Of a stretch of 39,853 nucleotides of DNA, positions 7,442 through 15,970 are shown piece after piece. The notes under the pieces were generated by a model. The model did not search any database, was not told the origin of the DNA, and worked only from the letters and a program-made list of their open reading frames with translations. The translations under genes and the position numbers were made by a program. The DNA lies in the NCBI GenBank assembly GCA_002402725.1, contig DHGL01000045.1, positions 189 through 40,041 of the forward strand, in the 5' to 3' direction. The stretch's first letter is position 1. Every line of letters starts with the position of its first letter. Source of the stretch: Anaerolineaceae bacterium UBA4799 (GTDB lineage: Bacteria > Chloroflexota > Anaerolineae > Anaerolineales > Anaerolineaceae).

Positions 7442-9418
7442 ATGATGATGATCGATGACGTATTGAACTTGTTTCCATCCCATACCCACCCACTGACTTT
7501 GGTAAGTGATCCAGACCGATTTCTGTCTGGTGAAACGGTGGTGTCGGAATTGGCGAAGCGCGGCTTTCAAGTTATCCAAGAAGATGATCCTGTTTTCTTG
7601 CACCACCGCGTGGAAGAAGCTCGTCCCTTTACACAAGAGCATCCGGTTATCATCACCACTACTGGTGCTCTGGAAAACATGCCTTATGATATCTATCAAC
7701 CTGCTTATCGGTTGAGTTTTTCCTTACACCAGTTTTTCCCCAACCTAGCCTACCCGGTGCTGCAAACGCTCAATCCGGATCAAATTGAAAAACTGGCATC
7801 CTGTCAACCACCAGTTGAAACCTTGAGCCGGCAAAAAACCATAGATTACTTACTGCAAGTGGTCTTTGACGTCGATCCAGTTACATTAAGCCAACCACAA
7901 GCACTGATTGGCTGGTTGAATGACTATCACCACCACCAATCACCTCTTCCAGAGCTGTTGCGTTCTGGCCTGGTTGAACGCTTGAAACACAACCCAATAT
8001 ATCGAGAATGGGAGATCAATCTTCTGGTTCGTGACGTTCAGTCTTTCACAGATTTCATCCAGCAGCAATGGCAGGAGTCTGTTGAGCAATCCTTATCAGG
8101 CAGACAGGTCAAAGAAACCGCATCCGGATACCATGTTTCTTTTGATAGCAATCTCCAATTGCAAGATCTGGTACCGAGCCTGGTTCGCCGGGGAGCTATT
8201 CAACCACTGGAAATCGCTGATAAAAAAAGTTTACCCAACTGGGCGCAACCCGGTTTTACACAGATTGATGTGCGCATTCAACGCTTCACAACGCTTTTGG
8301 AAGAGCTAGATAACCGTTTTACAACAATGAAATCTGACCCGCATGTACAAACGGGCTGGAATGTCTGGGGTGAATTTGCTCGAGATTGGGCAGAGCTGTG
8401 CAGCTATCATTCACAAACAGATCTCGCCATCCAGTTGTCGCAAAAAGAGACTTTCCAAAGACTAGTTCGTGATGTAGATCCGTTTTTTGCAGCTTGGTTG
8501 AGAAACAACTATGGCCCTCTTGGTGCTCAACGTTTGCCCAAACCACACCATGTTCATCATATACCGCATTACCTGGCCTACCTCCGCAATCTTGGCCAAA
8601 TTGAGCGGGTTGTCCTACTGGTTCTGGACGGATTATCTCTGACTGATTGGCAGGTGATTAAGTCCGTGTGGGCAAAACGGCATACGAATTGGGAAATGAA
8701 AACCGAGACACTTCTCGCCCAGGTTCCCACAATCACTTCCATTTCCAGATATGCATTGATTTCTGGGCTTCGGCCGGCAGATTTCGCAACTGATCTAGAG
8801 CATTGTGTGTCGGAAGCTCGCGCCTGGGAATTGTACTGGTCTAGAGAAGGAATCCCAGAAATTGCTTGTAAGTTGTTACCGCTTTCTTATGATCGGCAAA
8901 TTGACCAACAGCCTGAAATGCAGGATCCGAGGGTAAATTTCTGGTGTTTAATCGATGATACACCCGATAAACTGGCGCATAATGCCACCCTTGGTGCAGG
9001 CGATCAACAATCCTCTCTCCGGCTATGGCTGGACCCAGCTCACGATCAAAATTCACTACCGCTCGAAAAACTGATCGACTCGTTTCTGGATCGAGATTAT
9101 TCAGTGTTTATTGCCAGCGATCACGGACACGTGGAAGCCACGGGGTTTGGTCAACCATCTGAAGGTTTGCTGGCACAGACACGCGGAAAACGAGCCAGAA
9201 TTTACATGGATAGACTGGCAGCGTTGCGGGTTAAAAGCGCTTTCGCAAATACCATTCTGTGGGACAACGATGGTATTTTGCCAGATCAGATGACAGCACT
9301 AATGCCGGCGGGACGAGATGCCTTTGCTCCCAGCGGAGAAGTCGTTGTTACTCATGGCGGTATTTCAATCGATGAAGCGATTGTCCCTCTTATTCAAATA
9401 TCGAAAGCGAGTTCTTAA
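7442..9418 (+). CDS. pglZ: PglZ-family phosphatase, BREX core protein
   Basis: A 658-residue PglZ protein of the alkaline phosphatase superfamily. The N-terminal about 380 residues are the family's variable region. The metalloenzyme domain starts with LVLDGLS (D396), continues with a serine/threonine-rich strand (VPTITSISRYALISG), then SDHGHVEATG (D560, H561, H563), and ends with VVTHGGIS (H638). These are the expected metal ligands and appear intact. PglZ is shared by all BREX types and is required for defence. The purified E. coli protein is a Zn-dependent nuclease/phosphodiesterase in published work. The first of three tandem ATG codons directly follows the NYN stop. The gene is followed by a TAATG overlap with the next gene. 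Size is shorter than type 1 PglZ and fits type 3-like forms. Confidence 0.92.
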   Translation: MMMIDDVLNLFPSHTHPLTLVSDPDRFLSGETVVSELAKRGFQVIQEDDPVFLHHRVEEARPFTQEHPVIITTTGALENMPYDIYQPAYRLSFSLHQFFPNLAYPVLQTLNPDQIEKLASCQPPVETLSRQKTIDYLLQVVFDVDPVTLSQPQALIGWLNDYHHHQSPLPELLRSGLVERLKHNPIYREWEINLLVRDVQSFTDFIQQQWQESVEQSLSGRQVKETASGYHVSFDSNLQLQDLVPSLVRRGAIQPLEIADKKSLPNWAQPGFTQIDVRIQRFTTLLEELDNRFTTMKSDPHVQTGWNVWGEFARDWAELCSYHSQTDLAIQLSQKETFQRLVRDVDPFFAAWLRNNYGPLGAQRLPKPHHVHHIPHYLAYLRNLGQIERVVLLVLDGLSLTDWQVIKSVWAKRHTNWEMKTETLLAQVPTITSISRYALISGLRPADFATDLEHCVSEARAWELYWSREGIPEIACKLLPLSYDRQIDQQPEMQDPRVNFWCLIDDTPDKLAHNATLGAGDQQSSLRLWLDPAHDQNSLPLEKLIDSFLDRDYSVFIASDHGHVEATGFGQPSEGLLAQTRGKRARIYMDRLAALRVKSAFANTILWDNDGILPDQMTALMPAGRDAFAPSGEVVVTHGGISIDEAIVPLIQISKASS

Positions 9419-10137
9419 TGGATAAAGGTATTGGATTCAGCCGAACGATAATGTTGGATTGGTTGGATGTAACTGCATCCTTGTGTGTTCAGAATTTTGA
9501 ACCGCTCAAAATCAGGCAGCATTTGGCTGAAACGATTTCAGGAACTGTTCACGGGATAGATGCCCAGCGGAAAACAATCGATGTATTATCGGCAATTTGG
9601 GTGAAGACAGAAAAGAGTGCCCCGCAAATTCGACAGCAAGCTTTAGCCATATTTCCAACACTGTCATCATCCGAAGAGCGGTTGTGGCTCCATTATGGCA
9701 TGACGTTGGTTTGTTACCCGTTTTTTCGAAAATGCACAGCAGCCATTGGCCAGGTCAGCCGGACTGACGAATTAATCACTAGAAAAGTGATCAAAGACCG
9801 AATCGCTGGCGATTATGGACATCTAGGTGCATTGGACCGATCAGTAGAACGCATTATCGCTTCGTTAACCAATTGGGGAGCACTTGGCAATACTGATCAG
9901 AATGACAAATATCAGATTTCATCAAGGAAGTTTCAATCAACTGATGTCATGCAAAGTTGGTTATTATCATGTGCCCTCTTTTCTCATCCTTCAGAAGCAA
10001 TTCCATTTGACGATTTGATACATTTACCAGAACTATATCCTTTCAAATTCACGATTGGCGTGGATAATCTGCGAAGGGATTCACGGTTTGAGGTTCAACG
10101 CCAAGGCGGTGGACTTGAGATGGTGAAAGTGAACTAG
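9418..10137 (+). CDS. BrxA-like (DUF1819-type) small BREX protein, tentative
   Basis: A 239-residue soluble protein whose ATG overlaps the pglZ stop by one base, a strong sign of co-translation. It is mostly helical, with a winged-helix-like stretch around 130-165 (GALDRSVERIIASLTNWGAL, then a KYQ strand). Size, likely fold and position directly after pglZ fit BrxA of BREX type 3, which is a DNA-binding DUF1819 protein. I cannot confirm a family motif by eye, so the name is tentative. It ends the operon; no clear terminator follows. If not BrxA, it is an unassigned component of the same system. Confidence 0.5.
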   Translation: MDKGIGFSRTIMLDWLDVTASLCVQNFEPLKIRQHLAETISGTVHGIDAQRKTIDVLSAIWVKTEKSAPQIRQQALAIFPTLSSSEERLWLHYGMTLVCYPFFRKCTAAIGQVSRTDELITRKVIKDRIAGDYGHLGALDRSVERIIASLTNWGALGNTDQNDKYQISSRKFQSTDVMQSWLLSCALFSHPSEAIPFDDLIHLPELYPFKFTIGVDNLRRDSRFEVQRQGGGLEMVKVN

Positions 10138-10377
10138 TTTTGATCCTTGAATTCCATTATTGTTCACCCACATGATTTGAACTAAGCAAGACATTATTTC
10201 ACACTGTACGCATTCCTTATTTAACACTATACAGGAACAGCCTAAGGAGAGTTACATGGTAAGTTATTCTCTTTTGTGTAAATTAGAACATATTATCTAA
10301 TAGGGTTATAATTGTTTCAGGATTGGTAATTATCAGAGCATAAAAATATTCTCTTTCAAAAGTTAACTTTATTACAT
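10138..10377. promoter_or_regulatory. Boundary between the defence operon and the mobile element genes
   Basis: A 240-base AT-rich gap. A 14-codon ORF (10256-10300) has an excellent AAGGAG site 7 bases upstream and could be a leader peptide or just chance. A TATAAT at 10307-10312 is a plausible -10 box for the gene at 10378, but the hexamer 17 bases upstream (TAGAAC) is poor. No repeat marking an element end was found here. Confidence 0.35.
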
Positions 10378-11487
10378 ATGACTTTTCTGCCTGGTTATCG
10401 ATGTTTCATAAGTTCAAGCCAACAAAGAGTGGTCGCCTTGATCATTGCCTGTTTTCAACCTGTTTATGATCCAGTAAATTTTCAATACTCGCAATCCGGT
10501 GAACCATTTACCCTTCAAATCAAATGCAAAAAATGGGGAGATATTGGTCGGGTAGTTTGTTCCGAAGTCCAAGCAGGAAAAACTGAACTCCAGTTCGAAC
10601 CCCCTCAGGGCATTACTCCTGATGTCGCTGTCGCAAACCAAAAACTTATCCGCGAAGAATGCTTAGGTCTCCGGGGAAGACTTGCTGAGCTGTTTGGTCA
10701 GGACGATATATTCTTGGCCACCCTCGCGGAGGCACTTTATGAGAAACGTCTGGATCGCCAAAAAGAATTCATTACCTGGCTTTTGGATCGGCTTCAGATT
10801 TTTGGATTTAGAGATCTGTGTTCGCCGTTTCCAAACATGAAATCCGCTCCTACAGACAAAATTGACCTACATTTCGATTTCCCGATTCAAGGCACGCCGG
10901 CCCAATTTGGCGTCATGATCCGGCAATTCGAAACCTTGCTGAGAAGCCAAAACGAATATCAGAAATTACTTTGCCAGGTGTCTTTAACTGGCAACAAAAA
11001 CATACTTCAAATTCCATCTGATGCCAATCCGGTGGAAGTAAAAATGTTGATTGCCAAGAATCAGATAACCATTAATGCACATCTACTCCCCTCCGCTGGA
11101 TCGCTGTTACGAGTCCAATTAAGAGGTGAAAAGACCGTCTGGTTGATTTGGGACAAAATTCGGGATGAGTTGGAAAAATTAGGGTGGTTCCCGTTACCGA
11201 AAATCCCAGAACCGGCCATAGCTATTGAGACCAAATTAGAACCTCAACAAATTTTAGCATCCTCACCCGTTGAAGTTTGGCTGATGATTCCTAACGTTGG
11301 CGCCAATCAGGATATCGTCCGCCTCTGGCATCAAGGCCTGACTTGTGCCCAAATTGCAGCGCGAGTGGGACTGAACGAAAAGACGATCCTCAATCGCATC
11401 AATCAGTTGCGCAAAGAATATGATATCCAGATCGTTCCCTATCGAAAATCAAATTTCATCAAAAAACCGAAGGATCAATCTTCATGA
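10378..11487 (+). CDS. Unassigned protein with C-terminal helix-turn-helix
   Basis: A 369-residue protein I do not recognise over most of its length. The only clear feature is a C-terminal HTH at about 318-356 (GLTCAQIAARVGLNEKTILN, then RINQLRKEY), of the kind found in response-regulator or sigma-like DNA-binding domains. The middle region (about 85-300) is helical and strand-mixed with no transmembrane segment. ATG 10378 lacks a good ribosome site, and a later start is possible. It lies between the defence operon and an iteron cluster at 11508-11559, so it may be a replication initiator or copy-control protein of the element, or a regulator of the defence genes. Both are inferences from position. 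Codon use resembles that of the primase gene. Confidence 0.6.
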   Translation: MTFLPGYRCFISSSQQRVVALIIACFQPVYDPVNFQYSQSGEPFTLQIKCKKWGDIGRVVCSEVQAGKTELQFEPPQGITPDVAVANQKLIREECLGLRGRLAELFGQDDIFLATLAEALYEKRLDRQKEFITWLLDRLQIFGFRDLCSPFPNMKSAPTDKIDLHFDFPIQGTPAQFGVMIRQFETLLRSQNEYQKLLCQVSLTGNKNILQIPSDANPVEVKMLIAKNQITINAHLLPSAGSLLRVQLRGEKTVWLIWDKIRDELEKLGWFPLPKIPEPAIAIETKLEPQQILASSPVEVWLMIPNVGANQDIVRLWHQGLTCAQIAARVGLNEKTILNRINQLRKEYDIQIVPYRKSNFIKKPKDQSS

Positions 11488-11507
11488 TCTTGTATTGGGG
11501 TTAAAAA

Positions 11508-11559
11508 GGGATATTCAAGGGATATAGAGGGATATCCAGGGTACTTGAACAAGGGATAT
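11508..11559 (+). repeat. Four direct GGGATAT iterons
   Basis: GGGATAT occurs at 11508-11514, 11519-11525, 11529-11535 and 11553-11559, with start-to-start spacings of 11, 10 and 24 bases, roughly on one face of the helix for the first three. The third copy is within a GGATATCC palindrome. The cluster sits between an HTH gene and a small-gene/primase operon. That layout fits a replication origin with iterons, or an operator for the HTH protein. Confidence 0.6.
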
Positions 11560-11623
11560 TCCAAATGGCAGAATGGTGACGTTGAATCAAACGTCGTCAT
11601 TTTTGTTTGCCAAAAGGAGTTCT

Positions 11624-11827
11624 ATGCTCAATTGTCTCAAAGTTTTGTTTGAACAGCCGGAGTATTCAGCCCTGATCCGTCTCTCGGAACGGGAGATGCG
11701 CACGCCGGCTGACCAGGTGCGCCTCATCGTCCGACTGGAACTTGTCCGGCGCGGTTTGCTGCAGGACACCCTACCCAATCTCAGTCATCCACAGGAGGAC
11801 AGCCTCACACATGAATCCACCTGCTGA
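11624..11827 (+). CDS. Small ribbon-helix-helix-like protein
   Basis: I place the start at ATG 11624, preceded by AAAAGGAG at 11613-11620, rather than the in-frame ATG at 11573, which has no ribosome site. The product is 67 residues. The stretch EYSALIRLSEREMRTPADQV followed by two helices (RLIVRLELVRRGLL) resembles a ribbon-helix-helix DNA-binding fold. It starts a tight run of overlapping genes leading into the primase. A regulatory or plasmid-partition role is plausible for such small proteins in mobile elements, but unproven. Confidence 0.6.
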   Translation: MLNCLKVLFEQPEYSALIRLSEREMRTPADQVRLIVRLELVRRGLLQDTLPNLSHPQEDSLTHESTC

Positions 11828-12035
11828 AATCCTCCAGTTGTCACAGGAGGAGCAGGGAAGGTTGTTAGCGCGCGTCTACGCTTTCATCCTCAGCGATCAA
11901 TTTACTGGAACACAAAAAGAAATTAATTCGGTCGAAACAGACCAGAAAATCTCAAAGAATATCAAGAACAATAAACACGTAACCTCACAAGAAATAGACG
12001 CTCAATTTGTCCATCACCAGGAGCCAATGCCATGA
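11811..12035 (+). CDS. Small hypothetical protein of the element
   Basis: A 74-residue protein starting at ATG 11811 with an AGGAGG site at 11793-11798, overlapping the preceding gene by 17 bases. It begins MNPPAEILQLSQEEQGRLLA, a short amphipathic helix region, and continues into a polar Lys/Gln/Asn-rich tail. No family is recognised. Its stop overlaps the primase start in an ATGA arrangement (12032-12035), so the two are probably co-translated. Confidence 0.55.
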   Translation: MNPPAEILQLSQEEQGRLLARVYAFILSDQFTGTQKEINSVETDQKISKNIKNNKHVTSQEIDAQFVHHQEPMP

Positions 12036-14680
12036 GTAACCAAAATATTTCCCTTTCCGAAAATCACCTAAAGATACTTACTGACGAATCAGGCATCTCT
12101 GAGCAGATGATCCGGGAACGTGGCTATCGCACGATCACGAGCGAAGGCGAACTGGTGCAGTTCGGTTTTTCGCCGGCATAGCGCCGAGTCCCCGGACTGT
12201 TAATTCCGCTTCACACCACCGATGGCAAGATCGGCCTGCACGTCTACCGTCCGGATAATCCTCGTACCTATGAAGACCGCAGTAAGCGGGAAGCTGATGG
12301 CTTGCGGCCAGTAAAAGTGTTGAAATACGAAATACCAAAAGGTGCCGGCGTTAGGGTGGACTGCCCACCGTCCTGCCTGAAAACGCTGCAAAATCCGACC
12401 ATTCCACTCTTCATCACCGAAGGGCAGAAGAAAGCCGATTCATTGGCTTCCCAGGGAGCTTGCGTCATTGACTTATTGGGTGTGTGGAACTTCAAAGGCC
12501 GCAACGAATTCGGCGGAACCACTATCCTGGCTGACTTTGATTTCATTGCCTGGGAGAACCGTCTGGTGCGAATCGTCTTCGACTCCGATGTGATGTATAA
12601 GCCATCTGTTCGTCTGGCTTTGGAGCGTCTGACCGAGATCTTGCAGCGTAAGGGAGCTACCGTCTCAGCTATCTACCTTCCTAACCATCCTAGCGGGATC
12701 AAATGGGGTGTGGATGACTGGTTGGCTGATGGGCACAACCTGCAAGACATGGAAGCCTTGATTGAGCAGCCGCGGCCTGTTCCCCAGCCGGCACAGCCAA
12801 CTATCGAATTGTTGGACGAACCCTCACCCAATATCACCCGTCCGCTGAGTCTGGTAGGCAAACAGGCTTATGCTGCCACCTGGCTGCCAGTCCGTACCAC
12901 CCGACGAGAAGTTCTGGATAAAGAGGGCAACCTGCAGGTTCATAATCCGCCGCTGGTTGAAGAGAAACTGTGCCTGTTCATCGTCCGTAATGACGGAAAG
13001 GTTTTTGCAGAAATCAGCGATGGACAATCCACCCATCCGCTTAGTGATTTAGGTGTGAATACAGTTTTTCGTGAAGTGGTACCGGTTGAAAAACGCTGGT
13101 CTACCCGTGGGGTGCGGGCTTATGTACAAGGTCAACGTCCCAATCCAGTCGATACCTTCGCTAAGATCGTTGCAGTCATCAACCGTTTTCTCGACTTCGA
13201 CCGTTCACTGGGTGATCAGCAATCCATGGCTGAACTCATTGGTTGCTATATTATGGGTACCTACCTGTTGGATGCCTTTAATGTGATCGGTTTCCTCTGG
13301 CCAAATGGAGAAGCGGGTTCAGGAAAGACAAACCTACTGATCGTCGTGACCGAAATGGCTTATCTGGGTCAGCTTATCCTGGCCGGCGGCAGCTTTGCCA
13401 GCCTGCGTGACCTTGCTGATTACGGCGCGACCCTGGCCTTCGACGATGCTGAAAACATTTCCGACCCCAAACAGACCGACCCAGACAAACGCGCCTTGTT
13501 GCTAGCTGGCAACCGGCGTGGATCGAGTGTGCCACTCAAAGAAGCAGATGGACCAGGAAAGTGGAAACTGCGTTACGTGAATGCCTACTGTCCCCGATTA
13601 TTTTCAGCCATTCGCATGCCTGATGCCGTATTGGCCTCCCGCACGATTGTTATTCCTCTCATCCGTACAGCTGACCGGAATAAAGCCAATTTCGACCCAC
13701 TGGACTATTCACTTTGGCCGCATGATCGTAAGGCACTGCAAGATGAATTGTGGGCAATTGGATTGGCTAACCTGCCAGCGCTGCATGGTTATGAAAATCA
13801 AGTAGCTCAAAGTTCCCGTTTACGCGGACGCAGCCTTCAGCCATGGAAAGCCATCCTTTCTGTAGCTGCCTGGTTGGATGATGTTGATCAAAATCATAGC
13901 TTATTGCGCAGCTTCATCCAGGGGAAAGATCAGGTGGTGATCAGCGGATTATGGCGGCGATTAGAAGAAATGTCATGGCGTTACCAACAGGAAGAGACCA
14001 GTGATCTGCAAAGCAGTGATCTGACCCTGCTAGCACTTCAAGCGATGTGCAAATTAGCTGCTGACAAGAGTGACATTAAAGACATTAGTGACGATGCTAT
14101 TTCCACTTGGACTTTCTCGACTTCACAAATCAGCGAAGCGGCGCAGACTGTTGCTGAAAATACAGACGCTGATGTCGATAAGGAATCCATTACCTCTCGA
14201 AAGGTTGGCCGACTGCTTGGCAAGCTGCGTCTGCGTAAAACACGCGAAGCCGGCAAAGGCACTCGCCAATGGCAAATCACACTGTCCGAGCTGGAACGTT
14301 GGGCAAGAGTGTACGGGATTCACTTACCCGTTGAGTTTATCCGGGAAACCAATGTCACTGATGTCACCAATGGCTTAACGTCACAAGAGGATACTGCACC
14401 ATGGCAGAATTGCGAAATTGCCTTGCGCTTGCCGTCCGACTGCAAGCTGCCTACCATTGGTGGCTTTTGGCGCCGGTTACCGGACGGTCGCGTAGAAGCT
14501 GGTTATAGCTCGAAAGAATTAGCTCTGGCCTTGACGCTCTTTCTCGATAAGGACGTGGACGCCGAGAAATTTGTAAAAACATCTGCTCAGCAATTAAGGA
14601 AACGTCTCATTGAGGTCACGGGTGGCGAGGTACTACATATTCAATTGAAGGAAATCGTAAAAGAGAAAAGGGATGAATGA
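12032..14680 (+). pseudogene. DUF3854/TOPRIM primase-helicase with in-frame TAG
   Basis: The complete frame starts at ATG 12032 (ATGA overlap with the previous gene) and runs to 14680, broken only by a TAG at 12179-12181 (codon 50). Downstream of it the protein continues in the same frame: a TOPRIM-like domain with FITEGQKKAD (E130) and the DxD pair FDSDV (D184, D186), then a superfamily-3/DUF927-like ATPase with Walker A GEAGSGKT (about 426-433) and Walker B LAFDDAEN, then a C-terminal helical and HTH-like region. This architecture belongs to replication proteins of plasmids, phages and integrative elements. The interruption falls in FGFSPA-stop-RRVPGLLIP, where one C-to-T change from CAG (Gln) would explain it. 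It may be dead, restarted downstream, read through, or a sequence error. Confidence 0.8.
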
Positions 14681-14909
14681 AGAATCTATTTGTGATCCCT
14701 ATGCGGTTCTTGCCCTGGCGGTTGTGTTCAAAGCTGCCTTGGATCTCAAGAGTAAGAATCCGACTTGTGCTTTGGAAGCTCGGACCTGGCTGCAATTCGT
14801 GGGGTTGAGCTGGTGCCAAATGTTAGGTGTTTCGGAAAAGGAATTGACTTTTTGGGCTGCGAATGGCTTTGCTCTGCCAGCCAACGCTCATCGTAACTGG
14901 CGTTATTGA
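14673..14909 (+). CDS. Small hypothetical protein after the primase
   Basis: A 78-residue protein overlapping the primase stop by 8 bases, with GAGAAAAGGG just upstream of ATG 14673. It begins MNEESICDPYAVLALAVVFK and contains a hydrophobic helix followed by a Trp/Cys-containing stretch (WLQFVGLSWCQMLGVSEKEL). No family is recognised. Overlap with the primase makes it a likely real gene of the element's replication operon. Confidence 0.5.
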   Translation: MNEESICDPYAVLALAVVFKAALDLKSKNPTCALEARTWLQFVGLSWCQMLGVSEKELTFWAANGFALPANAHRNWRY

Positions 14910-14973
14910 AGACTTTCCAGGTTGACTCGCTACAACCGGAGCAATACTTTGTATTTTCAAATACTCGTTTATT

Positions 14974-15001
14974 TGTTCTATGGTATATAATAGATAGAAC
15001 A
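14974..15001 (+). promoter_or_regulatory. Extended -10 promoter inside an inverted-repeat operator
   Basis: TGTTCTAT at 14974-14981 and ATAGAACA at 14994-15001 form a perfect 8-bp inverted repeat with a 12-base spacer. The spacer holds TATAAT (14986-14991) with an upstream TG, as in extended -10 promoters; no good -35 box is seen. A dimeric repressor bound here would block the promoter for the leader and the gene at 15175. The arm sequence is loosely reminiscent of SOS-type boxes, but the spacing is wrong for a known LexA site. Confidence 0.6.
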
Positions 15002-15013
15002 AAATAATAAGAC

Positions 15014-15168
15014 GGTTCGTGCAGATGTAGCGAGCACCTACACGAACCTTACCCCAACCACCGATTATCCCGGCAGTAGGGGCTGATCATATTATAGCCG
15101 ATCAGCCAGGATTCGCCCTCGGTGGGAGTTTATCACCGGGGGCATTCTATTGCCCCCAAATAAGGAGG
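15014..15168 (+). ncRNA. Structured 5' leader with alternative hairpins before a TTG start
   Basis: Four pairings can be drawn. H1 pairs 15014-15021 with 15041-15048. H2 pairs 15081-15088 with 15100-15107 (GGCTGATC/GATCAGCC). H3 pairs 15118-15124 with 15134-15140. H4 pairs 15138-15144 with 15151-15157 (GGGGGCA/TGCCCCC). H3 and H4 share bases 15138-15140, so they exclude each other. H4 ends only a few bases before the ribosome site AAGGAGG (15162-15168). No poly-U tract follows H4, so control of translation is more likely than termination. I do not recognise a known riboswitch class. An oriT or other DNA-level function is also possible. Confidence 0.5.
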
Positions 15169-15174
15169 TAATTT

Positions 15175-15960
15175 TTGGCTCTACTCTCTTTCGTCAAAAT
15201 AATTCGAGATTCATTCTCGGAGATCGAGACCAATCTAGTTGATGGAATCGCAGCGATTGGTCCATGGATCACGCCGCTCCCTAGCGCGGTGCTGGTAGCT
15301 AATGCAGTTGTGAAAGACTTGCATTGGATCCCGGCTTTAGGCTGGGTAACAGCCGCCATCATCGAAAGCTTGGGTCTGACCACTGTCAGTACCAGCTTAT
15401 TGTTATGGGACTACAACGCCGGCAAACGCAAGACCGATCCGGGTGCTCCATTTTTATTGGCAGCATCTCTGGTGGGTGTCTACCTAGTCTCGACAATTGG
15501 TTTGACTATTTTTCTGGATATCTTTCCTGAACTCGGAAGATATGCGCCGGCCCTTTTCCCATTATTAGCACTGGTTGGAGCTGTCAACTTGGCATTACGT
15601 TCTGGACACCGCAGGCGTCTATCTGGAATTGCTCAGGATCGGGCTGAACGTAAAGCTGAACGTCAATCTTTCCGTCATACTTTTACACAACCTGGTAATC
15701 CATTAATGTCTAATTTGGCGTCTAGCATTGTAAAAACTGACACTTCTCTGGACAAAGCTCAGGCTGCTCGTAAGGCCAATCTTACAGCCCGAATGGACAG
15801 TCTATTGACACTTTATCTTGACAATCCTCTCATGGGTGCCACTGAAGCAGCTCGAGCGTTAAGTATTTCCAGACAGACAGTTTATACCTATCTAGATCAA
15901 TTGGAAGCGTCTGGAAGAATCCATCGAAATGGACATGGCGTTGAAGTGATAGCAGAATAG
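15175..15960 (+). CDS. Membrane protein fused to C-terminal winged HTH
   Basis: A 261-residue protein starting at TTG 15175, set by the strong AAGGAGG at 15162-15168. The N-terminal half has three or four hydrophobic segments (about 28-50, 53-75, 95-118 and 122-142; for example LLAASLVGVYLVSTIGLTIF). An Arg-rich cytoplasmic linker follows. The C-terminal about 60 residues form a helix-turn-helix (GATEAARALSISRQTVYTYL) with a wing (GRIHRNGHGVEV). A membrane-anchored DNA-binding protein beside a recombinase could sense a signal or tether element DNA. I do not know a family with this architecture. It ends with TAG 15958-15960, which also forms part of the recombinase ribosome site. Confidence 0.65.
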   Translation: MALLSFVKIIRDSFSEIETNLVDGIAAIGPWITPLPSAVLVANAVVKDLHWIPALGWVTAAIIESLGLTTVSTSLLLWDYNAGKRKTDPGAPFLLAASLVGVYLVSTIGLTIFLDIFPELGRYAPALFPLLALVGAVNLALRSGHRRRLSGIAQDRAERKAERQSFRHTFTQPGNPLMSNLASSIVKTDTSLDKAQAARKANLTARMDSLLTLYLDNPLMGATEAARALSISRQTVYTYLDQLEASGRIHRNGHGVEVIAE

Positions 15961-15970
15961 GAGGTTTTCA

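Noticed and set aside
10256..10300. 14-codon leader peptide gene
   Set aside because: It has a good ribosome site, but no regulatory codons, hairpin or conservation argument to support it.
11573..11623. In-frame upstream start (ATG 11573) for the RHH-like protein
   Set aside because: It has no ribosome site, while ATG 11624 has a strong AAAAGGAG; the added 17 residues do not look like part of the fold.
12302..12340. TTG 12302 as start of the primase
   Set aside because: The conserved N-terminal part lies upstream in the same frame, from ATG 12032 through the TAG; the TTG has no ribosome site.
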